Shown here in pieces: positions 6,407-13,587 of a DNA stretch of 14,942 bases. This stretch comes from Candidatus Omnitrophota bacterium (GTDB lineage: Bacteria > Omnitrophota > Gorgyraeia > Tantalellales > Tantalellaceae). The position numbers were made by a program, and so were the translations under genes. Below the pieces are notes generated by a model, which was not told where the DNA came from, searched no databases, and worked only from the letters and a program-made list of their open reading frames with translations. The DNA lies in NCBI GenBank assembly GCA_023142805.1, contig JAGLIU010000255.1, forward strand, positions 1 through 14,942, read 5' to 3'. Positions within the stretch are counted from its first letter, which is position 1. Each line of letters begins with the position of its first letter.

Positions 6407-7306
6407 TTATGACCTCGGGTGAAATTCCTTATGTGTCTTTCTAAGTTTATCTTGATTTACATGTGTGTATATTTGTGTAGTAGAAATATCAGAATGTCCT
6501 AACATCTCCTGGACACCCAAAAGATCCGCTCCACCTTCTAAAAGATGCGTCGCGAAGGAGTGCCTTAAAGTATGCGGGGTTATATGTTTTCTGATCCCGG
6601 ACTCTCTCGCGTACTTTTGTATCATTTTCCACAAACTCTGACGAGAAAGTTTTTTACCAAGTTTGGAAAGGAAAAGATGGTCATCACACGTTTTTTCGGA
6701 TAATTTTGCCCGTACTTTTTCTAAATAATTCACAACCGCGTCTTCCGCGGTCTTACCGATAGGGACAATACGTTCTTTCCCTCCCTTCCCCAAACATCTG
6801 ACAAACCTTGCTTCCAAATTAACACTGATCTTTTTCAGATCCTTTACTTCGGACACACGCAATCCCGAGGCATACATAACCTCTAGTATCGCCCTGTCCC
6901 TTATACCTATCCAATTCTTCTTATGAGGAGCCTCCAGAAGACGCTCTACTTCTTCTTTATTCAAAATATCAGGAATTTTTTTCCAGGTTTTGGGAGTCGC
7001 TACCGCCCCGGCCGCGTTTTCAGAAACGATCCTTTCCGCCACTAAAAACTTGCAAAATGTTTTAAGCGCGCCTAAATTCCTGGCGATCGAAGATACCGAA
7101 AGTCCCTTATCCTTAAGTGTCAGCATAAACTTGGATATATCTTCACCTGTAACTGACTGAATAGTTTTTTTTCGATCTGAAAGATATTTTTCAAATTTTT
7201 TGAGATCTTTAGTATATGCCAAAACGGTATTCGCGCTTACACCACGTTCCGCTTCCAAAAAATAGATAAATTGATCAATATACTCATTCATCATAGGTAG
7301 GATCAC
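6407..7306 (-). CDS. xerD: Tyrosine recombinase XerD
   Basis: Site-specific tyrosine recombinase, which with a partner resolves chromosome dimers at dif. About 299 residues. The N-terminal SAM-like core-binding domain (YIDQFIYFLEAERGVSANT) is followed by a complete catalytic set: Arg in ASGLRVSE, Lys in GKGGKERIVP, HTLRH near 245-249, His about 271 in LGHSD, and the nucleophile Tyr about 280 in QIYTHV. The ending HKEFHPRS resembles XerD more than XerC. The start is uncertain. GTG at 7306 overlaps the previous stop as GTGA, while ATG at 7294 or 7291 gives MNEYIDQF, which aligns better with the family; none has a clear Shine-Dalgarno. No prophage or integron genes are nearby, so a chromosomal Xer role is likely. 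Confidence 0.92.
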   Translation of the reverse strand: MILPMMNEYIDQFIYFLEAERGVSANTVLAYTKDLKKFEKYLSDRKKTIQSVTGEDISKFMLTLKDKGLSVSSIARNLGALKTFCKFLVAERIVSENAAGAVATPKTWKKIPDILNKEEVERLLEAPHKKNWIGIRDRAILEVMYASGLRVSEVKDLKKISVNLEARFVRCLGKGGKERIVPIGKTAEDAVVNYLEKVRAKLSEKTCDDHLFLSKLGKKLSRQSLWKMIQKYARESGIRKHITPHTLRHSFATHLLEGGADLLGVQEMLGHSDISTTQIYTHVNQDKLRKTHKEFHPRS

Positions 7307-7932
7307 AAATAAGGGTTATTTTGTTTCTCATGTTCAATGGTAGTTTCAGAACCATGCCCGGGCAAAACTCTGCAAAAATCAGGGAGAATCATCAATCTAT
7401 TGTGAATTGACTCCAATATAGTTCTATGATCGCCACCGGGCAGATCTGTTCGCCCAATGCCTTCGAAAAACAGAGTATCTCCGGAAAAAAGAATATTCTC
7501 GAACAAAATAGAAATACTTCCTCCGGAATGTCCGGGAGTGTGTATAATTTTAAACTGAAGCTCTCCTACCCGTACAATGTCCCCATCTTCAAGCAACCTT
7601 TCCGCGGATTGGACTTTTACCTTCACCCCGCTAAACGCGGATAGATTTCTACGGGGATCCTGCAAACAAACTTCATCAACACTATGGATCAATACCGGAA
7701 ACGCGAAAATCGCGTTCCCTAGAATATGATCCGCGTGACCATGTGTGTTTAGAGTATACTCGACTGTTATCTTCTCTTTTTTGATGTAATCAACTATGTT
7801 TTTATCATACGCCCCGGGATCTATCAATAATCCTTTATGTGACTTTCGGCAGAAAACAATATAACAGTTAGTATTAAAATCACCCACAATAAATTTTTTC
7901 AGAAAAAAAGATCTATTTTCCTCGAAATTCAT
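7303..7932 (-). CDS. MBL-fold hydrolase, glyoxalase II-like
   Basis: Metallo-beta-lactamase-fold hydrolase of 209 residues. Metal-binding motifs are all present: THGHADH at residues 63-69, HTPGHS, FSGDTLF, and a final LPGHG. The FEGIGRTDLPGGD stretch after the Asp ligand is typical of hydroxyacylglutathione hydrolase-like proteins. It lacks the longer C-terminal helical domain of true glyoxalase II (about 250 aa), so the substrate cannot be assigned; a small thioester or lactoylthiol is the usual guess. The ATG at 7932 overlaps the lipoprotein gene by 20 bases, and the stop overlaps the xerD GTG. The N-terminal dozen residues are less certain because the ribosome binding site is weak. Confidence 0.88.
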   Translation of the reverse strand: MNFEENRSFFLKKFIVGDFNTNCYIVFCRKSHKGLLIDPGAYDKNIVDYIKKEKITVEYTLNTHGHADHILGNAIFAFPVLIHSVDEVCLQDPRRNLSAFSGVKVKVQSAERLLEDGDIVRVGELQFKIIHTPGHSGGSISILFENILFSGDTLFFEGIGRTDLPGGDHRTILESIHNRLMILPDFCRVLPGHGSETTIEHEKQNNPYL

Positions 7933-8422
7933 CTCTTATATGACCTTCCATTTTATTGTAATTAAACCGCGTCCTGATCCCCCGCTGTAAAGTTTCAAGT
8001 TTTCTTCTTAACCTGACTTCGTTCCCAGCCGTAACTCTTTCCCTTTTGATCACAGCTTCGATCTCTATCATCTGATCGATAGATCTCTGCAATTTTATAG
8101 CTTCGTTCTCAACCAACATCGACTGCATATCCATAAGATTTGACAGGGTTTGCTCTACGGCTACAACTTTTTTTTTGTGATTACTCGCGAGCAACACACT
8201 CAAAAATTCCCCATGCCAATTCTTCCAAAAAGTATAACGTTTGGTATATAATTCTATACTTGGAGTAACATCATATTCGCGAACAACGTAATAAGTCTGT
8301 GTTTCAATATCTTCTTCTTTAGGTTTCGGAACAAATTTGTCCTTTAGCTGCGCACATCCCGATAAACTAAACGCCAGGAGGATCGCCAATAAAAGAATAT
8401 GATTATTTTTTCGAAACATCAT
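7913..8422 (-). CDS. Lipoprotein of unknown function with coiled-coil-like C-terminal half
   Basis: Not recognised. A 169-residue predicted lipoprotein: a basic start (MMFRKNNH), a hydrophobic stretch at residues 9-20, and the lipobox LSGC with Cys23. The mature part begins with a charged linker (KDKFVPKPKEEDIE). A segment with several aromatics follows (YYVVREYD, YTKRYTFWKNWHGEF), then about 90 residues of charged, heptad-like helix containing VEQTLSNLMDMQSMLVE and a basic tail. The start at 8422 or 8419 follows AAGAAGGAG; a longer open frame to 8458 is not needed. It follows the metallophosphoesterase by 25 bases and overlaps the MBL gene. I infer an outer-membrane-anchored periplasmic protein, perhaps structural. 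Confidence 0.75.
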   Translation of the reverse strand: MMFRKNNHILLLAILLAFSLSGCAQLKDKFVPKPKEEDIETQTYYVVREYDVTPSIELYTKRYTFWKNWHGEFLSVLLASNHKKKVVAVEQTLSNLMDMQSMLVENEAIKLQRSIDQMIEIEAVIKRERVTAGNEVRLRRKLETLQRGIRTRFNYNKMEGHIRDEFRGK

Positions 8423-8447
8423 AAAACTCCTTCTTCTTTCATATTTA

Positions 8448-9173
8448 TCACTGCCCATAGATCAACCTGTTTCCATTTGACACAGGAAGCCCTTCCTTTA
8501 AAATAGCATCACGGGCAGCTTCAACATCGTATTCCAAACGGTGAAAACTCACTTCTTGTTTGTCTGTATCATAAGTACAATAACACGCGCGAGGGTCATT
8601 ATCTCTGGGCTGACCGACACTTCCAACATTTACGACATATCGCGCGTCTTTATCCAAAATAAAGGTTTTGCCCGGCAACCGTTCCACCAAACATTTACTA
8701 TAACTAAAAACCATCGGAATATGAGTATGCGCTACAAAACAGATTTTTTGCTTTAAAACTTTAAAGGTTCTCCGCGCGTCTGTTTTGTCCAACAAATATT
8801 CAAAGCGTTCCGGATCATTCAAACTCCCGTGAACAACGTCAAAATACTCATTTCCAAAAACAAGATCAAGACCATCAAGATAATCCAAACCGCGTTGACT
8901 TATATTTTTTTCCGTCCACAAAATAGCCTGAGCGGCATATTGATTAAACCTTGTGATATCTACTTTTTTCACTAACGCGGCATCGTGATTACCAAGAACA
9001 CATTTCGCGCCCAACTCTCTTACCAGATCAATACACCCCTCGGGATCCGCCCCGTACCCCACGATATCGCCTACACATATAATTTCAGATTTATCATGTC
9101 TTGAAAAACCGCGGGCTACGGAATTGAAAGCCTGTATATTTCCATGAATATCAGCAAAAACGATAAATTTCAT
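8448..9173 (-). CDS. Calcineurin-like metallophosphoesterase (YfcE/MJ0936 type)
   Basis: Cytosolic metal-dependent phosphoesterase of 241 residues. The five calcineurin-like blocks are complete: ADIHGN at 7-12, VGDIVGYG at 34-41, GNHD at 61-64, AHTHIPM, and VNVGSVGQPRD. This pattern is close to YfcE/MJ0936-type phosphodiesterases and to proteins annotated as diadenosine-tetraphosphatase-like; the substrate cannot be told from sequence. The ATG at 9173 begins directly with the first beta strand, MKFIVFADIHGN, so the start is secure although no Shine-Dalgarno is visible. It is 14 bases after acyP and leads into the lipoprotein gene. Confidence 0.9.
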   Translation of the reverse strand: MKFIVFADIHGNIQAFNSVARGFSRHDKSEIICVGDIVGYGADPEGCIDLVRELGAKCVLGNHDAALVKKVDITRFNQYAAQAILWTEKNISQRGLDYLDGLDLVFGNEYFDVVHGSLNDPERFEYLLDKTDARRTFKVLKQKICFVAHTHIPMVFSYSKCLVERLPGKTFILDKDARYVVNVGSVGQPRDNDPRACYCTYDTDKQEVSFHRLEYDVEAARDAILKEGLPVSNGNRLIYGQ

Positions 9174-9187
9174 GACAAAAACTGATA

Positions 9188-9466
9188 CTAGAACATAATA
9201 TCAAACGATGAGAATTCTCCGGCCGCGGGATCTTTCTCCAACTTATAGTCGGTTATATACCCGCTCATACGATCGTTGATATCACCTAGAAAAGTCGTTA
9301 TACGATCCCGCGTGCCCTCACAAATTACTTCAACACTTCCATTCGGAAGGTTTTTAACAAATCCAGTAACCCCAAGACGCGCGGCAATATCCTTAGCGGT
9401 AAACCTGAAACCCACCCCATGCACATTTCCAGTAAAAACAATATGAGCTCTTTCTAGATTTCTCAT
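9188..9466 (-). CDS. acyP: Acylphosphatase
   Basis: Small enzyme hydrolysing acyl phosphates such as carbamoyl phosphate and 1,3-bisphosphoglycerate. The 92-residue product has the signature GNVHGVGFRF with catalytic Arg21 and GFVKNLPNGSVEV with catalytic Asn39, and normal length. The start is the ATG at 9466, just after AAAGGTGGG. A longer open frame runs back to 9532 only because it reads through the tRNA-Pro gene. The gene begins 30 bases after the tRNA CCA end and is probably cotranscribed with it. Confidence 0.95.
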   Translation of the reverse strand: MRNLERAHIVFTGNVHGVGFRFTAKDIAARLGVTGFVKNLPNGSVEVICEGTRDRITTFLGDINDRMSGYITDYKLEKDPAAGEFSSFDIMF

Positions 9467-9495
9467 ATCCCACCTTTCATATTGCCTCACAAAAA

Positions 9496-9573
9496 TGGTC
9501 GGGGCGTCGGGATTCGAACCCGAGACCTCCACGTCCCGAACGTGGCACGCTAGCCAGGCTGCGCTACGCCCCG
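9496..9573 (-). tRNA. tRNA-Pro (anticodon CGG), CCA encoded
   Basis: Complete cloverleaf on the minus strand. The acceptor stem CGGGGCG pairs with CGCCCCG, followed by discriminator A and a genomic CCA (9498-9496). The anticodon stem CCACG/CGTGG holds the loop TTCGGGA, with anticodon CGG at 9538-9536 reading CCG. The T arm is TCGGG-TTCGAAT-CCCGA, and the D arm GCGC/GCGT has one wobble pair. A TTTTTG run follows the CCA, but no terminator stem other than the tRNA itself is seen, so transcription may continue into acyP. Confidence 0.97.
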
Positions 9574-9602
9574 ACTTGAGTTGCGTAGGTTCTCAAACAC
9601 TA

Positions 9603-9608
9603 TTTATA
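9603..9608 (-). promoter_or_regulatory. Possible -10 box for tRNA-Pro
   Basis: TATAAA on the minus strand, about 30 bases upstream of the tRNA 5' end and giving a predicted start near 9595. No good -35 box is found at 16-18 bases, so this is weak. The gap 9574-9640 shows nothing else and no terminator for the preceding gene. Confidence 0.3.
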
Positions 9609-9640
9609 CTAATTCTACAAACTTTTAAACACCATAAACC

Positions 9641-9970
9641 TTATTCTCCTGACATAAAATATTCAGGATCTGTTAAGATCGGATCATAGCCTTGCGGTAA
9701 AGGTATCGGGAAGGTAACTATTTCATATGTCCCTACAACTATCCTCTTTAGAACATTAAACGTCCCGTTAAGAGCTCCTACTGTCAACCCTGCCAATATC
9801 CCATCTTTTTTTTCGCATTCAGTGATCCCCCTGCCCAACGCGACCGGTGAGGTCAAAACATTTGCCACGCCTCGACCCAGTTTTGTCAACGCGTTATTCC
9901 CCGCAAAAGCGGGCGCGGCAAAAGATAAGACTAATACCAAAACAAGTAATATCGCTATATTTTTTTTCAT
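9641..9970 (-). CDS. Exosortase-associated TIGR04073-family secreted protein, copy 2
   Basis: Small secreted protein of 109 residues. The signal peptide has a hydrophobic core at about 5-19 and a PAFA-G cleavage site at 23. The mature part has the family features as I know them: KLGRGVANVLTSPVALGRGI, the glycine-spaced helix GILAGLTVGALNGT, then GTYEIVTFPIPLPQGYDP and a short PEYF ending. This last part fits the family better than copy 1 at 1638-1985; the two share the order RG-x-N, G-x-x-x-G and VITFPI/VTFPIP. The ATG at 9970 follows GAAGGAGGGGAA, a very strong ribosome binding site suggesting high expression. It stands between ribE and tRNA-Pro. Function is unknown. Confidence 0.83.
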   Translation of the reverse strand: MKKNIAILLVLVLVLSFAAPAFAGNNALTKLGRGVANVLTSPVALGRGITECEKKDGILAGLTVGALNGTFNVLKRIVVGTYEIVTFPIPLPQGYDPILTDPEYFMSGE

Positions 9971-9991
9971 TTCCCCTCCTTCGGTTCTATA

Positions 9992-10014
9992 ATTATACTG
10001 TTAAACCTATTATA
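9992..10014 (-). promoter_or_regulatory. Candidate promoter elements for TIGR04073 copy 2
   Basis: Two TATAAT hexamers on the minus strand (10014-10009 and 9997-9992) in the 57-base gap after ribE. The lower one would start transcription near 9984, leaving a short leader with the GGAGGGG site. No convincing -35 box is seen for either, so this is tentative. Confidence 0.35.
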
Positions 10015-10027
10015 TACAAATCATTTT

Positions 10028-10678
10028 TTACATAAACCCTTTTTCTCTCAACATATCTTTCGAAATGGAACGTCCCGATCTCTCTTGCTCCTTTGTGGTC
10101 AAAGCTTCTCTCCCGGCATACTTCGCGGTCATATCAAATTCCACATTAACATAATCACCCTTCTTTTTGTTTTTAAAAATCGTATTATTAAGAGTATGTG
10201 GGATCAGAAATACTCTAAAAAAACCGCGGTTGATCTCTCCCACGGTTAAACTAACCCCATCAATGGCCACAGAACCTCTCATTATTAAATGTTTTTCATC
10301 CTCGGACAACATCTCAACATCAAATACCCATCCATCCGAGTTTTTTTGATTCGCCTTTATCCGTCTTTCCCCATCAACGTGTCCGGAAACCATATGTCCA
10401 CTTATTGTTTCCCCCAACTTAAGAGCGTTCTCAAGATTAACCACATTACCGGTTTTTAAACGTTTTAGATTTGTCATCTTAAACGTATTAGAAACAATAT
10501 CGAAGATCAGTCCTCTTCCCTTGCCGGTAACACTTAAACATACCCCGTTCACCGCGATACTATCGCCCAAAGAAATATCTTTGTTGACCGTACCGCACTC
10601 TACGGCAAGCTGTGCCGCGGATCCAACCCGTTTTATGCTTTTAATTTTACCTACTTCCGCTACTATACCCGTAAACAT
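10028..10678 (-). CDS. ribE: Riboflavin synthase, alpha subunit
   Basis: Dismutates two 6,7-dimethyl-8-ribityllumazine molecules to riboflavin. The 216-residue protein has the expected two lumazine-binding barrel repeats. The first starts MFTGIVAEVG with SIAVNGVCLSV and the NLENALKLGETISGHMVSGHVDG motif. The second has GSVAIDGVSLTV and FLIPHTLNNTIF. A C-terminal helix follows. Length is normal. The ATG at 10678 has GAGGA three bases upstream and is six bases after the ribD stop. The gene is also called ribC in some systems. It ends the riboflavin cluster. Confidence 0.96.
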   Translation of the reverse strand: MFTGIVAEVGKIKSIKRVGSAAQLAVECGTVNKDISLGDSIAVNGVCLSVTGKGRGLIFDIVSNTFKMTNLKRLKTGNVVNLENALKLGETISGHMVSGHVDGERRIKANQKNSDGWVFDVEMLSEDEKHLIMRGSVAIDGVSLTVGEINRGFFRVFLIPHTLNNTIFKNKKKGDYVNVEFDMTAKYAGREALTTKEQERSGRSISKDMLREKGFM

Positions 10679-10684
10679 TTGTCC

Positions 10685-11746
10685 TCACTTTTTCACATAA
10701 GCCGTTACTAACATGTCCCGGCTCAAACTTGTTACTGTTATTCCGTGTAATTTGACCGCTCTTTTTATCGTAGATACACCTTTTCCTTTTATCGAAGAAA
10801 AACTTCCACCCAGAAGTATCGGCGCGATAAAGAACATTACTTCATCTACCAAAGATTCATCTATCAAACTGCCTATTAGTTCACCCCCACCTTCCACAAA
10901 AATATTTATAAACCCTTTTTCCGCTATTTTTTTTAACGCCTTTTTGACAGGAACTCTACCGGACTTACTTTTAAGAATTATAACGTCTATTCCATTTTTT
11001 TTTAATTTGAATATTTTCTTCTCATCCGCTAGCTCCGTGGTACATATTATTACCGGAGACTTCCCTGAAGTCTGAACAAGATTTGATCTGACATCAATAC
11101 TAAGCCGTGTATCAAGAACGATTCGAGCCACACGAGCGGCACCATTAGATAAGAGCATGGGATCGTCCTTGCGAACTGTATTCGCTCCAACCATGATCGC
11201 GTCATACTTCCCCCGGATCTGTTTTACATATCCGCGTGACGAGGCGGATGATATCCATTTTGAGGTTCCATCGGCCGCGGATATCTTTCCATCAATGGAT
11301 TGCGCTAATTTTATCGTAAGATAAGGCTCTCCCGTAACGATGTATTTTACATATTTCTTATTCAGATCTTTCGCTTCTTTTTTATACAGACCGACCTCCA
11401 CTAAAATCCCGGCTTTTTTTAAACATCTCACTCCTTTACCATGATTTATAAGGTTAGGATCTTTCATGGCAATATATACTTTTTTTATACCACTTTTTAT
11501 TATCGCGTCGGTACAGGGACCGGTTTTTCCAAAAGTACTACACGGTTCCAAAGTAACGAACATTTCCGAGCCGGAACATCTCTTCCCGGCATTTTTTATG
11601 GCGTTAACTTCCGCGTGAGGCATACCTGCTTTTGCGTGATACCCTTTTCCTTCGATCTTCCCGTTTTTAACGATAACCGCGCCGACCATCGGGTTAGGAT
11701 AAGTTTTTCCCTCAGCTTTTCCCGCAAGATCCAAAGCAGTTCTCAT
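10685..11746 (-). CDS. ribD: Bifunctional diaminohydroxyphosphoribosylaminopyrimidine deaminase / reductase
   Basis: Two riboflavin steps: deamination, then ribityl reduction with NADPH. 353 residues from the ATG. The N-terminal deaminase has NPMVGAV, HAE (44-46) and PCSTFGKTGPC (zinc Cys69 and Cys78). The C-terminal reductase begins near 147, with LTIKLAQSIDGKIS, SKWISS, MVGANTVRKDDP and FVEGGGELIGSLI. The N-terminus looks short: relatives have several residues before YM-x-x-AL, and here the upstream in-frame codons read INKTLQKKY before this ATG. No Shine-Dalgarno precedes the ATG, whereas TAAGGAG sits before an in-frame ATC at 11773. Translation may start there on a rare codon, or the A8 run (11750-11757) may hide an indel. 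Enzyme identity is secure. Confidence 0.95.
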   Translation of the reverse strand: MRTALDLAGKAEGKTYPNPMVGAVIVKNGKIEGKGYHAKAGMPHAEVNAIKNAGKRCSGSEMFVTLEPCSTFGKTGPCTDAIIKSGIKKVYIAMKDPNLINHGKGVRCLKKAGILVEVGLYKKEAKDLNKKYVKYIVTGEPYLTIKLAQSIDGKISAADGTSKWISSASSRGYVKQIRGKYDAIMVGANTVRKDDPMLLSNGAARVARIVLDTRLSIDVRSNLVQTSGKSPVIICTTELADEKKIFKLKKNGIDVIILKSKSGRVPVKKALKKIAEKGFINIFVEGGGELIGSLIDESLVDEVMFFIAPILLGGSFSSIKGKGVSTIKRAVKLHGITVTSLSRDMLVTAYVKK

Positions 11747-11781
11747 GTATTTTTTTTGTAATGTTTTATTGATGCTTCTCC

Positions 11782-12618
11782 TTAAAACCTTCCGGACGCC
11801 GCTCTGAGTTTCTCCACAATTTCACGGCTTACACGAACTTCTCCCATAAGTATACGTCCACGCGGCTTCCCATGACAATCTGAACCGCCGGTAACCAAAA
11901 GCCCGTATTGTTCCGCGATAGTTTGATATCTTAAAATTTCGGCATTCCTATGTTTCGAATGATAAACCTCAAGTCCGGCAACACCTGCCTTAACATAATC
12001 TCCGATACGTTCATCAACCTTCGTCGCCCCCGGATGAGCAAGTACAGCCACTCCACGCGCGCTGGTGATCATCTTTACCGCGTCTTTATAATCCAGGTGT
12101 TTATGCTTCACACAACACGAACTTTTGTCTCCGATATATCTGTCAAACGCTTCCTTTGTATGTTTGACTACTTTTTCTTCAACCATAACTCTTGCCAGAT
12201 GAAGCCTTCCGACAGTATTTTCTTTTTTTACTCCGAAAACTTTATCTTCCGGAATACTTATGTTCTTCTCGGATAAAAGCGCGAGTATTCGTTCCATCCT
12301 TTTTATTCTTTCTCGACGCATTTCTCCCAAACTCTCGACCAGATCAATATTTGTATGATCTATAAAATATCCGAGAATATGGATTTCCTTGTCACCATCC
12401 GCCGCGGAGATCTCTATCCCGGGAATAATCTCAAGATCCGTCCCCCGGGCCGCCTCTATAGCCCGCTGTACTCCCGCAATATTATCATGATCAGTTATCG
12501 CAATCGCTCCTAACTTAAGTTCAAGCGCTCTCTGGACAACCGTTTTAGGTGAAAACAATCCATCCGAATAATCTGTATGTATATGAAGATCCGCAAATTC
12601 TTTATTCTTTGATATCAT
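11782..12618 (-). CDS. PHP-domain phosphoesterase (RNase AM/YciV-like)
   Basis: Metal-dependent phosphoesterase of about 278 residues. All PHP motifs are visible: DLHIHTDYSDG (His12, His14), AITDHDN, IPGIEISA, EIHILGYF, VLAHPG and GGSDCHG near the end. This architecture, a PHP domain interrupted by a helical insert near 100-180, fits the YciV/TrpH group. Characterised members hydrolyse 3',5'-nucleoside bisphosphates and act as 5'-3' RNases on short RNA. The start chosen is the ATG at 12618 within the end of nusB (17-base overlap); the longer open frame to 12693 reads only nusB out of frame. With nrnA in the same window, it may share in pAp and oligonucleotide turnover (inference). Confidence 0.87.
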   Translation of the reverse strand: MISKNKEFADLHIHTDYSDGLFSPKTVVQRALELKLGAIAITDHDNIAGVQRAIEAARGTDLEIIPGIEISAADGDKEIHILGYFIDHTNIDLVESLGEMRRERIKRMERILALLSEKNISIPEDKVFGVKKENTVGRLHLARVMVEEKVVKHTKEAFDRYIGDKSSCCVKHKHLDYKDAVKMITSARGVAVLAHPGATKVDERIGDYVKAGVAGLEVYHSKHRNAEILRYQTIAEQYGLLVTGGSDCHGKPRGRILMGEVRVSREIVEKLRAASGRF

Positions 12619-13036
12619 TGTTTGATCTTTCTCTTTTGTCTTTGACCTTGTCAAGAATTCCGTTAACAAACTTACTTGAATCTTTATCCCCATACTTTTT
12701 TGCCAACTCTACCGCCTCATTAATGATCACTTTTGAAGGAGTTCCGGGAAGATACAATAATTCGAAGGACGCGATCCTCAAAATGTTTCTATCAATCGTA
12801 GCCATTCTTTCTAATTGCCAATTTTTGGCAAAACCCGATATTACTCCGTCGATCTCCCCTTGATGTTCCCCGACCCCAAAAACGATCACTTCGGAAAAAC
12901 TCCGAATATCCTCACTGCTTGGATCATTGTTTTCCCAATATTTCTTAACCGATTCCCGCCCCGTTTCCTTTGACACATCACTGGCGTAAAGAATTTTGAG
13001 CGCGGCTTCTCTTGAAAGTGTACGTTTTCTCATCAT
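12602..13036 (-). CDS. nusB: Transcription antitermination factor NusB
   Basis: RNA-binding all-helical factor, which with NusE (S10) binds boxA of rRNA operons. The 144-residue protein has the family start (RTLSREAALKILYASDV). It continues with GVGEHQGEIDGVI, then the core MATIDRNILRIASFELLYL, then IINEAVELAKKYGDKDSSKFVNGILD. Two adjacent ATGs (13036, 13033) follow AGAGAGGG; the second has better spacing. Its position directly after ribH is a widespread arrangement. Confidence 0.96.
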   Translation of the reverse strand: MMRKRTLSREAALKILYASDVSKETGRESVKKYWENNDPSSEDIRSFSEVIVFGVGEHQGEIDGVISGFAKNWQLERMATIDRNILRIASFELLYLPGTPSKVIINEAVELAKKYGDKDSSKFVNGILDKVKDKRERSNNDIKE

Positions 13037-13047
13037 CCCTCTCTTTT

Positions 13048-13518
13048 TTATATTTCTCCGTAAAGATTGCTCATTTCAATAGCGGTTTGAGCGGCATCTC
13101 TGCCTTTATTCCCACTTTTTGTACCGGCGCGTTCCAACGCCTGCTCAAGATTATCAGTGGTTATTATGCCGAAAACACACGGCACATCACTATCCATCGC
13201 GACTTTCGCGACCCCTTTTGCCGCTTCCGAGGCAATGAGATCAAAATGAGGAGTTTCTCCTCTTATGATGGCTCCTAAACATATAATAGCATTAAACTTC
13301 CCTGAATTCGCCATTTTTTTTGCAAGCATTGGGGTCTCAAACGAACCCGGAACCCAAACCACGGATACATCCTTTTCCTTTGTCCCGTGTTTGATCAGGG
13401 TGTCAATCGCACCGTCAAGAAGTTTCGCTGATATAAACTCATTAAATCGAGAGACAACAATACCAAATTTTTTATCTGTAGCTATCATCCCTCCTGTAAC
13501 CACTTTTCCTTTACTCAT
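13048..13518 (-). CDS. ribH: 6,7-dimethyl-8-ribityllumazine synthase
   Basis: Condenses the pyrimidinedione with 3,4-dihydroxybutanone phosphate to form lumazine, normally in an icosahedral or pentameric shell. 156 residues from the ATG at 13518, which has AAGGAGGG four bases upstream; an in-frame ATG at 13542 is not well placed. Seen are FGIVVSRFN, VPGSFETP, GAIIRGETPHFD with catalytic His91, and FGIITTDN. Length is normal. It lies between ribBA (gap about 70 bases with no hairpin) and nusB. Confidence 0.96.
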   Translation of the reverse strand: MSKGKVVTGGMIATDKKFGIVVSRFNEFISAKLLDGAIDTLIKHGTKEKDVSVVWVPGSFETPMLAKKMANSGKFNAIICLGAIIRGETPHFDLIASEAAKGVAKVAMDSDVPCVFGIITTDNLEQALERAGTKSGNKGRDAAQTAIEMSNLYGEI

Positions 13519-13587
13519 TTTTCCCTCCTTATTTTTACACATAAAAATTATCCCTGCTCTACCAAAAAGAAAAAGATCTTACGCCTG

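Noticed and set aside
6407..7306. XerD-like recombinase as a sign of a mobile element or integron
   Set aside because: It is embedded in an operon of housekeeping genes with stop-start overlap, and there are no repeats, attachment sites or cargo genes around it.
9467..9532. Longer N-terminus for acylphosphatase
   Set aside because: The extension reads the tRNA-Pro gene in the sense direction. The family N-terminus and ribosome binding site fit the ATG at 9466.
9495..9689. Plus-strand open frame over the tRNA (starts VGASGFEPET)
   Set aside because: This is the familiar false ORF made by reading the antisense strand of a tRNA; the tRNA cloverleaf is complete.
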